Positions 37,632 to 46,725 of a stretch of 64,000 nt of DNA are shown piece after piece; the stretch's first letter is position 1, and every line of letters begins with the position of its first letter. Under the pieces are notes generated by a model. That model was not told the origin of the DNA, did not search any database, and was given only the letters and a program-made list of their open reading frames with translations. The position numbers and the translations under genes were made by a program. The stretch is taken from assembly GCF_026914265.1 (NCBI RefSeq), contig NC_069126.1:34049346-34113345 (forward strand). Reading direction: 5' to 3'. The stretch comes from Mya arenaria (lineage: Eukaryota; Mollusca; Bivalvia; Myida; Myidae).

Positions 37632-38075
37632 AATGACCTAGGCTGAGATAACAAACACAGGGTTAGTCATGTGTGCATGGCCAAATTTCTTAGCCTCGTG
37701 ATAGTCATTTAGGCTTAGCTACGACTCATGGACACAGTGTTAGTCATGCGCGAATGGCGAAGGCTAATCTTATTTCCCTAATGATATTCATGCAAGCTTG
37801 GCTAGACTCATGGAATAACATAGTGATAGTCATTCAAGAATGCTTGAAGACGGATCTAAATTCCCTAGGGTTAGTAATGCATCGGTAGTTAAGGCTGATA
37901 TTACTTCCATAGCATAGAGTTAGTCATGCACACATGACTAAGGCTGATTGAACTAGCATAGAGCTAGTCAAGTACGCATGGCTAAGGTATATCTAACTTC
38001 CCTTGTGTTAGTCTTGCATGCATGACTAATGCTGATAAAACTAACACAGGATAAGTCATGCCTTATCTGATGGAA
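37632..38075. repeat. Diverged short tandem array with a palindromic unit
   Basis: About eight to nine irregular units of roughly 40-60 bp are built around (G)TTAGTCATGCACGCATG, then ACTAAGGCTGAT and TTCCCTA. Examples lie near 37664, 37737, 37873, 37917 and 38006. Each good unit contains TTAGTCATGC facing GCATGACTAA and can fold into a hairpin. Confidence 0.75.
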
Positions 38076-38599
38076 GTTAAAAATAGTTATTCATGCACGA
38101 TTTGCTATAATGACTTTGATCAACTTGAAATATTAACTAAGTTTCAATTTAAATTGGAGAACGTGGCAAAGGCTAATTTTATGCAAAACAAAATCCTATG
38201 TTGCTTACGGTGATAACGTAAGAGTATTACCATAATCAACGACGAACGCAATAAAGCAATTAGTTATACCGTCCATGTATAAGATGAGTGTAGACATTTT
38301 CAATCCTAATTGTATAATAAGGAGTTAAGAGCATTCATTTTATATTTTACATTTATTCATATTTTATCAAGCGTTTGTCAATTTAATCTGTTTTCTACAT
38401 TATTTTGCAATATAAATACATTACTCTTTTTTTAAATGTTTGAAACATGAGAAAAAAATTATTTTCTTAAATTCCTCCACAGACCGGCGTAAGAATGATA
38501 GTCTACATCATCAGCGATCAAAGCTGTGCGTGTTGTGTAGCCATAAAGGGTTTTATTTAGAAAAAATGAATTAAAATACAAATTAATCCCCAACAATAC

Positions 38600-39215
38600 T
38601 TCAATACAATGGTCAGAATGCTAAAGGGTTCGTTTGGCTTTATACAGGCTCTGGTGTAGCCAAAATGTGGTATAATTGGCATTGAGTAGTATAAACAAGA
38701 GTTGCACTTGGGTTGGTGTCTCTTTGAATGGGCGTGATTGTTGCAAATGGATGGTCTATTTAGCACTCTGTCGTCAAAATTAGACTTACTCATGCATTTG
38801 AGTGGCTCTAATGGTTTATGATGTGGTCTTTTTGGCAATTATTACGCTAAATTATAGCTGCTCATGGATTCGTTTGGCTCTGAATTTGCTTTATGGTCAC
38901 CAAAAATGTAGTCTACTTGGATCTAAATAGAGCTACACATAGATTTGTTTGGCTCTGAATAGGTTTGACGGATGTCAATATGTTGTCTAGTTTGTATTGA
39001 TAAAACATTAACGAACTGCACATTGCTAAGATTTGTAATGTTTTGGTGTTCAAGAGCTAGCTATTCAGTAGTAAAATTGGCTCTCGATCAACTTGATTGT
39101 AGCTTCAATGGGATTTACTGGTCACTAATTTTGCTCGGAAAGAACCTGTTTGGGATTAATTAAACACTAAATGGTCACAGATATGAGTGTTGTTTATAGG
39201 CTTGGCCTCTAAATA
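38600..39215. repeat. Highly diverged tandem array, unit about 85 bp
   Basis: Recurring words in the same order are GGATTCGTTTGGCTCTGAAT, then a TGGTCACCAAAA-like block, then ATGTAGTCTACTTGG. They are seen near 38625, 38705, 38790, 38866, 38945 and, weakly, 39065 and 39150. The order is clear but identity is low, indicating an old array. Confidence 0.6.
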
Positions 39216-39276
39216 GTGTGTTTGATGCAAAAGGGAATGGCAAAAGGTTTAAAAAAGGTACAATGAAGATGATAAT

Positions 39277-39981
39277 TTGGACTTTAATAAGCGACAGATT
39301 GTGTCTCAAACAGAACAGGGAAACACGACACACGCTTTGCGAGAGAACATGGCGGGCATTTCGGGCATATCGAAGCACAACACGGCTCAGAGCAATTATT
39401 CACAACGCAGCTATTACCGATGTAGACGTATAAGTATATTGCAATATCTATCTTCTGAATACAGGTCTTGTGTTGATTGTGAAAATTACTTATATGACAT
39501 TACTAGGCACAAACAGAAGGAAAAAGCGGTGTTGCTAAACCACAAACGCCTGATGGATAAATGTGTTAGTAACAGTTGTTTCATGAATTTACAAATGTCC
39601 CACGTTCATTGGAATTACACAGATATAACGGGTTTTAACTTTTTTGAAAAGAAATATATTTGCATTTGTAAACACATATATGTTAAAGTTGATAGTGTAG
39701 TAATATATTTGGCATTTTACTCAAACAATGAAATTTCCGGAAATGTTACCAAGATTTTATTTTGTAAAAAGTTTGCTCACAGAAGCCAAATGTTCAACAG
39801 TAATCATTGGATCAATATTGACCTATCAATAAACATTTCGGCTAACTTCGGTCAAAACCAAGGAATAAACCAGTTTTATACTATTTGCTGCCACAAATGT
39901 GGCCGAATATGGTTCATATTGGCGAGAAAAAACAAACATTCATACATTTTATATGTCGAAATAACTACCAAAATATGCTAA
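39277..39981 (+). CDS. Orphan open reading frame, 234 codons, function unknown
   Basis: A single open frame of 234 codons starts at ATG 39277 and ends with TAA at 39981, unusually long for this AT-rich sequence. I recognise no family. Visible features are a Cys/His-rich middle (SCVDCENYLYDITRHK, CVSNSCFMNL), KKYICICKHIY, and a CCHKCG motif near the C-terminus. There is no clear signal peptide or membrane segment. An alternative ATG lies at 39349 (MAGISGISKH). No splice sites, TATA box or polyadenylation signal tie it to a transcript. It lies between a decayed tandem array and a MITE, so it may be a transposon remnant or a chance frame. Confidence 0.25.
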   Translation: MDFNKRQIVSQTEQGNTTHALRENMAGISGISKHNTAQSNYSQRSYYRCRRISILQYLSSEYRSCVDCENYLYDITRHKQKEKAVLLNHKRLMDKCVSNSCFMNLQMSHVHWNYTDITGFNFFEKKYICICKHIYVKVDSVVIYLAFYSNNEISGNVTKILFCKKFAHRSQMFNSNHWINIDLSINISANFGQNQGINQFYTICCHKCGRIWFILARKNKHSYILYVEITTKIC

Positions 39982-40305
39982 ATAAGATAAATCTACATAC
40001 TAGCTGATAACATGTTAATTATGAACGAAGCAATTTCAAATGGCGTCATTTTCAACTTAAATATACATAATGTTTTATTTTATCTTAATCTATAACATAC
40101 TGTACCAGATACTTAACAGTATTTAAAAGAACAAAAATAACTGTAATATGCATTATAGAGGGAGTTTAACATATAACATGTGATATATAAATTTACAAAT
40201 TATAATATTTACACAATGTTGCAAACAGTACTACAAATAAGAGAGTTTCCATCCAAATTTTCACCACATGTAATATATTCATTAAGTAATAATGCATTTA
40301 GCTTG

Positions 40306-40777
40306 TTTTATCCACGGACCTATAAACCATGGATTGGCATCTCTCATCTGTGTTAATGCGATTAGCTCAAACTCACGCGTGCAGCGCGATTTCATTCCGA
40401 GATCTTACCGCGTGGTCGTTTTCGAGACGTCCGACATCGGCCGAATATATACATGTAGGAAAACATTAATTAAAACTAAATATAAATTTAATCAGTAAGA
40501 TATTAGGTCCTGATTAATACTTTGATAATTAGAGAAAATGCAATAACGACAAACTACAAACATATTACATGCGACATGTCGATCGGTGTTAAAAATAATT
40601 ATCAGCAGAGCTGGCGGAAATAACCGAAGATCGCCGTTAATCACCGATCGGAGATTTGGTGGAATTTTCCGATATTTGCCGAGCGCGCGCTAAGAATTGC
40701 GGGTAAATTATTATTTCTTATCGTTTCACCGATATCAGGCAGTTGCCAGTCCATGGTTTATAGGTCCGTGTTTTATC
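40306..40777. mobile_element. MITE with 26-bp terminal inverted repeats and 7-bp TSD
   Basis: The 458-bp element at 40313-40770 has inverted ends CACGGACCTATAAACCATGG (left 40313-40338; right 40745-40770) that match over 26 bp with one mismatch. It is flanked by a perfect direct repeat TTTTATC (40306-40312 and 40771-40777). It has no transposase. The interior is locally CpG-rich (GAGCGCGCGC near 40681). The superfamily is not certain from a 7-bp duplication. Confidence 0.82.
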
Positions 40778-40840
40778 TTATCAAATCATTATATACGTAT
40801 CCAATTTTCTTATACTAGATTGAATTCCTATACATTAAAC

Positions 40841-41581
40841 TACGAGGGTTGTCCGGAAAGTTTTGAGACTGTGTCTATATTTTAAAATGTTTTAAAAATA
40901 AATCAAGAAACAATTAACAGTTGTGCATATAAACTATTCACGAGTTTCCTTTTGAAAAATAAAATTATATGATCTCAAAATAAGGAAGGAAATGGTTGTC
41001 AAGACAACCCATCTAGCGTTTCACGGAGCACTTTGAAGTTGACGTTTTCTGAAAATTGTTCACAATTGATATATACTACTCCGTCTGAAAAATAGACGCC
41101 AAAACGTCATGTCAAAACATATGACGACAGTATGACGTAAGCTGCATCAATGCGCAAATTATTGACGCAATCTAACTGTAGACAAGTTTGTAACATAATT
41201 TCAGTGCGGGACATGTTACAAGAAGATCGGCGGAGAACAGTGAGGGAAATTGGCGAATCCGTTCAGCTAAAAAAGACAGTTGTTCATAATATCATAAAAG
41301 AGTTGTACAGACAGACATTCAAGCAATGGGTCAAATACCACAGTAAGTGTGTATGTACAGAAGGAGCGTAATTTGAAAAACTATAAATGACGTGACGCAA
41401 TGAGGCTACGAAGTGCTCCGTAATTTCCGTGACTTGTAACCTGTACTTTTTGTACTGTTTGTTGGCTTTCAGGATTTGTTTATAAAAGATACAATTGTCA
41501 GCTGATAAAATTTTAAATGCATCCTATGAGTCGAATGTTTTTTATGAATGCAGTCTCAAAACTTTCCGGACAACCCTCGTA
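40841..41581 (+). mobile_element. Internally deleted mariner-like transposon
   Basis: The 741-bp element is bounded by TA dinucleotides (40841 and 41580) and perfect 29-bp inverted repeats beginning CGAGGGTTGTCCGGAAAGTT. Sub-terminal inverted matches (CGGAGCACTTTG near 41023 and AAGTGCTCCG near 41411) lie inside. The plus-strand frame at 41150-41371 has LQEDRRRTVREIGESVQL and VVHNIIKEL, matching the second helix-turn-helix of mariner transposases. The DDD/E catalytic domain is gone, so it can move only if a full-length relative supplies transposase. Confidence 0.92.
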
Positions 41582-41725
41582 GTAGTTTCATGCGCTTTGC
41601 TAAGAAGATGAAGTTACTTTATCACACATATGGATTGACACAGAGTTAAAAGTTCAAGTAAGAATAAACCATCTAATTACATTGGATATAATAGTGTTGT
41701 TTCTCTCTCTGATACCGATTAAGTG

Positions 41726-41766
41726 TGTGTGTGTGTGTGTGTGCGTGTGCGTGTGTGCGTTTGCGC
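41726..41766. repeat. GT microsatellite
   Basis: A short (GT)n run with interspersed GC steps. Confidence 0.9.
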
Positions 41767-41989
41767 TTATATCCTTTGGAGGTTAATCATATGAGTACAC
41801 AGCAACCTTCCGAGGCACAATTTACTTCCGAGGTTAATTGTCCCGTTACCTCGGAAGTTTAAACCTCTGAACAGCGTTATAATGTTCACCAGACTCTCCT
41901 GGTTAAATATGAAGATTACCTCTAAATAACGTTGTATAGTGTGTCGTGTGTTTGAGTGTGCTTGCACACATTGACATACGAAAACAGGG

Positions 41990-42146
41990 CGCGGAAAAAG
42001 TTTAAAGTCGGGCATGCGCATTGGCTCTCCGTTTCGCTGCGCATGCCTAGTCCGCCCCCGCGGGCACCTGTTAAATTCGCGCATTGGGCATGCGCACTAC
42101 CATCGACACCTCACGTGGTGTGGGAACAACATGGCGGCTTGCCGAG
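41990..42146 (+). promoter_or_regulatory. CpG-rich promoter with NRF1, GC-box, E-box and YY1-like sites
   Basis: This is a sharp GC- and CpG-rich island in AT-rich DNA. It holds three GCATGCGC/GCGCATGC motifs (near 42012, 42040 and 42088), the NRF1 core; CCGCCCCCGCGG (near 42052, GC box/Sp type); CACGTG at about 42113 (E-box); and an inverted CCAAT (ATTGG). AACATGGCGGC at 42128-42138 is the YY1 consensus with the start codon inside it. This is the combination of a housekeeping, TATA-less promoter. A GT donor follows 16 coding bases later. Confidence 0.8.
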
Positions 42147-42585
42147 GTAAGTTGTGTATTATCGATTATAATGATGGCGGACAGTTTTTCTGCTGTAGGA
42201 TTTTTGCAAATTGGTTGGATTTTGAAGTGTGTACGTATCAATTCTATTGTAATACCTTTTTTATGGAAAGTAATGGATGTCGGAGAACACTTCAACATCG
42301 TTCTGTACCATTGTTTTAAGACTGTTTCGTACCACAGCACATGACATTAGTCATTTTAGAATGACTACACATGGCACATACCTGTACTGTATAATGATAT
42401 ATCATATATATATACACTTTATAGTAAGGTTTTTAACGGTGTTTAGTACGTGCTTATGTGGTGGTTAAAGGAGATAATAGTGTGTGAAAACTGGCTCTCT
42501 CAATATCGAAAACATGCAACAGATGCGAGGTGCCTGATCATGCAGTTAGAACTCAAGAACTGACATTTTGTGGTTTACCAGTAGG

Positions 42586-44130
42586 CAAGAATTAGCAGTC
42601 GTGAAAATTATACTTTTGAATTCTTATAGTTTTGCTTGGCATCAAATTTTTTAACAAGCACTGCTATTTAAAATTCAGAATTTGAGCAAGCCCGAAAGTA
42701 GTCCAAATAATTGTACGTTGACGGATTTTTTTTAGATTTTTGATATGGCAAATCCTTCACGTACAAATTGTTTAGTATCAAAAGTGGGTAGTTGTTCCGA
42801 TCAGGATTCCGGGTTAAAGCATATAGCGTCTCTACAATATAATAACAAGAAATATTACCAGATAATGTTATTTTATATTAGTTCCGTACGCATACAAAAA
42901 AAATATCCAACTTGTAATTATGAGTTTGACGGCTTTTCTTCATTTCATTCTGTCAAAACATAACGATATATACATGAAGGGCACCTGCAAGGCTTCAGGG
43001 CACAGTTTTAAATCGCTCGGAACATTTCGGCCATGGCCAACTTGTTACGATTGTATAACGAGGTCTATCTCGAAGTTTTGTCGTAGGAGGCCGAGTTATT
43101 ACGATTGTATCAAGTTGTTCCCCTTCGCATAATTGTTATCTGTGTCAGTCAACTTTCATTTTATTGGAAAGGTAAACAACTTGTTTTAATGCATTAAATG
43201 CTTGTTTAGTGCAAAATAATATTTCACTTACATGGCAAATATGAATTTAACTCTTTATGATCAATTTCAACCATAAAATTCTTTACTTAAAACAATTTCA
43301 ATATTTTTAAAACACCCCCGTTTTTGGCACATTCCCGTTTAGACGTTAGGGATTGGAAGAATCCCTTATGACACGTCTATTATTTTAGACTAGCCCGAAA
43401 GACATTTTACCAGTGCATGGCTTGTGCTTATATTGACCACTATAATTATACATTGACAGTATCTGTCAATGTATAATTATAGTGGTCAATATTTAATATT
43501 TTTGATATGGCAAATCATTCACATACAAGTTATTTTGTATCGAATGTGGGTAGTTATTCCGATTGCATCTATAAAATATCTTAAAAACAAGAAATATTAC
43601 CAGATAATGTTTCTTAAATAATAGTTCCGTACACAAAAAAACAAATATCCAACAAATTATTATGAGTTTGATGCATGTTTCTTCATTTCATACTGTCAAA
43701 ACATAACAATATACAATACATGAATGACACCTGCAAGGCTGCGGTTCACAGTTTAACAACAATTGGAACACTTCAGCCATGGCCGAGTTGTAACGATTGT
43801 ATATAAGAGGTCTTTCTCGAAGCTTGCCGAAGATGGTCAAGTTTTAAGCTTGGTACAATTGTTGTCTGTGTCGGTCAAGTTTCGTTTTGTTGGAAAGGTA
43901 AATCCTTTGTTTTAATGCATCTAATGCTTGTTTTGTGCAAAATATCTTTGCACTTGCACTGTAAAATATGAATATAAACCTTTATTAATTTATCTATTTC
44001 AAACCTAAAATGCTTCTCTAAATACAATTTCAATATTTTTCAAAACCCCCCTGTTTTTGCACAAACCCGTATATAAGTTATGGATCGGAAGAATCCCATA
44101 TAACATGTCTATTATTTTAGACTAGGCAAG
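42586..44130. repeat. Diverged tandem duplication, two blocks of about 760 bp
   Basis: Block 1 (about 42586-43390) and block 2 (about 43390-44130) align over their length. Shared landmarks are GATATGGCAAATC (42743 and 43504), AACAAGAAATATTACCAGAT, TAGTTCCGTAC, GGCCATGGCC or a close variant, and TCTATTATTTTAGACTAG at both block ends. The offset is about 762 bp. Each block begins with a piece of the MITE family seen at 44702-44867. Confidence 0.85.
43430..43492. repeat. Perfect 30-bp inverted repeat with 3-bp loop
   Basis: The arm at 43430-43459 (starting ATATTGACCACTATAATTAT) is an exact reverse complement of 43463-43492, with TAT between. It lies at the start of block 2 of the tandem duplication and overlaps the end of a MITE copy. 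Confidence 0.95.
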
Positions 44131-44695
44131 AATCTGCATGTGCAGCCACAATCGATGCAGTATGATTTGTATATATATACATTGACAACACAAACATCAA
44201 CAGAATAAATGCCCCAGATTTGAGTAAAACAAAAATTAATATCAATTTATTTCCTAAATCATGGTCTTAAATGTGCGGCAACATGTGCATGTTGTTTAAG
44301 TCAGAAGTCATTTTTACAGTCATTGTTGGAGTATTAAAGTTTTATTGCATAACTGATCTGATTAAATTTATTGCCTTTGTTTTAAAAAGGATGAATTCAG
44401 GTGTGAAATATAGAATATAAGTATATTATTGCATAATACTAATACAGTTAAATGGAAACTATAAGCTTTCATCGATCTTTATCGTAATGTGAAAGCAAAA
44501 GTAAGATGTTAAAAGGCTGCCAAACCATGTTTTCAAATTTGTCTTTCTGTTAATCTTTGAAATTTAAATGGCTGTAACACAATTGTTTATTTTCAAATAA
44601 AAACGATCCTATTATTGATTGTAAAAAGACCCATCCATTTCAGAAGATGTCGAAATATCGGAAGAATGAGAGCATGTGTTTCTTTTTCATATTTT

Positions 44696-44873
44696 CCACA
44701 GCAGTGGTCGAAATTAGCACAAGCCCGCAAGCCCTGCACTGGTAAAATGTCTTCCAGGCTTGCTCAAATTCTGAATTTTATATAGCAGGGCTTGTTCAAA
44801 AACATGATTCCATGCAAAAGTATAAGAATTCGGGCTTGTTCATCCGAAAGTCTAATTTCAATGACTGCCACAG
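44696..44873. mobile_element. 166-bp MITE with CAGT ends and 6-bp TSD
   Basis: The element at 44702-44867 begins CAGTGGTCGAAATTAG and ends with the inverse of CAGTCATTGAAATTAG (13 of 16 positions match). CCACAG is duplicated at 44696-44701 and 44868-44873. Its interior (GGCTTGCTCAAATTCTGAAT, AGCAGGGCTTGTTCA) also appears at 42586-42715, 43385-43440 and 56380-56515. It has no coding capacity. Confidence 0.75.
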
Positions 44874-45342
44874 TAATAGCAGATCGAGATAGGACTCAGT
44901 ACACATTCATGTACTCCTCATTTCTTTTGGAACTTTCAGGCCTTATGATATATGGATTTTGTCCAAGTGGCCTTTGGCTAAAAATGCTATTTCACAGACT
45001 GACTTCAGAAAACCTTCATTAGTAACTTTTGCCCGTTTTTTTTAAATGCATGCTGTTTTGACAACATCTAGTTAATATGTTTATGGGAAAAGTAGATTCA
45101 CGAAATTATTTAGACTACATTGATCCATTATGACTTACTTATTTGATAATGAGATAAGCTAGGGTCTAATTATGCAAACACATTGTCTGCTCATAAAGCA
45201 CCAATCACACAGGGCAGTATTGGGAGCTATGCTTAAAAGCCTAGATGAAACACTTTGATACACAGCATTGATTAAGCATGTCATTTGTGTAAACCCAGAT
45301 GGTTATGTCATTAACTGGCGCGAGAAGTAAGTGGATTGAATA

Positions 45343-45823
45343 GTGGCTCAGTCTGCGAAATAACCCATGTGCCCGATGCCCGGGGCAAGTAAAAATCCTG
45401 CCGGGCAAGTAAAAAATCGTATTTGCTTGCCCGATCGGGCAAGTAAAAAAAGAGAACGAAATCGTTTATCCGAAAATCAACAAACAAAGTAAATACTCTA
45501 AATTTGATGACGTATTACTCGACTTTGTAAAAGTCGCTAAATTTGATGACGTTTTACGCGGTCTGTATCGACTGGTACACTTACTCCGCAGTCCGAATCA
45601 ATAGACGCTTATAACTATGCGTATAAAATTGAAAGCCGATTGGACGCTTGATTTAAACCAGTCCAATGCAAGCGTTTCAAAGACAACTCTGATGTGATCT
45701 TTGCTTATATTTTATTTGAAATTTATTCGGGCAAGTGAAAATTGGTCCGGGCAAGTTAAAATTGCCAGGGAGTTGCCCGAAAGGGCAAGTTCATCTGAAA
45801 AGTTATTTCGCAGACTGGTGGCT
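45343..45823. mobile_element. 469-bp MITE with perfect 16-bp TIRs and 6-bp TSD
   Basis: The ends CAGTCTGCGAAATAAC (45349-45364) and its exact inverse (45802-45817) flank an interior rich in CGGGCAAGTAAAA and GTTGCCCGAAAGGGCAAG blocks. The flanking repeat GTGGCT (45343-45348, 45818-45823) is a 6-bp duplication. It inserted just upstream of the 45887 exon acceptor. Confidence 0.85.
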
Positions 45824-46590
45824 GTTTACATCAGACTGTTGTTGATATGTTGTCATTGTTCCAGCCTCATTTTATTGCAATTGCAGATGTTTTTGGCCAG
45901 AATCAACGCCCTTGCAGAAAAAGCCAACCAAAACTACCTTCAGACAAACATGGCTGAAATTGAGCTGAATTTGTGCTATATGCAGTATATCGATCAATAC
46001 ATAGGTATGATTTTGTCGGGATACATTAGCAGCATATTTGTGGACTTAGTCAGGGAATTGAATTTAGAAAAAAATACTGCTCACCCCTTTGTGTTTGTTA
46101 GAAAAATGTATGTACTTAAAAACAACAACAATGTTTTCTGTGTCATAATCAAAGCATAAGGTTTGTAAAAACAAAAAATGTTTTGAGTAGGTCTGATATG
46201 CAGTCTGCACAAAATATCTTGCCGATGTTCTCATCATTGTCTGTATTGAAGTCTAATTCTAGGTGGAGTTTCGTCTCCCATTGAGTAACAGTTTCTTTGG
46301 ACAGTTTGTTAATTTTGGCTGCTATGTCGGATTAGTTTGATCATCACCATCGGCCTTCGTAGATATTAAATATCAATGCATAAAAAACTTTAAAAATATT
46401 ATTGCTTTTCATGATGATGGACTGTGCCTCAAAATTGATATAAGTCAAATACTGCCGTCTAGAATCTGAGCACGAAATAACAGTCTACAACGTGTGAGTT
46501 GTGTATACGTCATCATTTTGTGTGTTTACAAGAAATGGAAAGTAAACAAATTGAAAGTTGCTCTTTTTCAAGAGTTTTCACTCGCATTTT

Positions 46591-46725
46591 TATACCCCCG
46601 ACAAACGAAGTTTGAAGGGGGTATATTGGAGTCACCCTGTGGTCGGTTTGTCGGTCGGTCCGTTGCAATTTACCTTGTCTGGAGTATAACTTAAAAACTA
46701 CTGGATATATAAATATTGCCCTTTA
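46591..46725. repeat. Dispersed TATACCCCCGACAAACGAAG repeat
   Basis: TATACCCCCGACAAACGAAG is followed by TTTGAAGGGGGTATATTGGA, which makes a hairpin, then by GTCGGTCGGTC-type sequence and TCTGGAGTATAACTTAAAAA. I recognise this as a very common dispersed repeat in bivalve sequence; its origin is not known to me. Confidence 0.65.
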
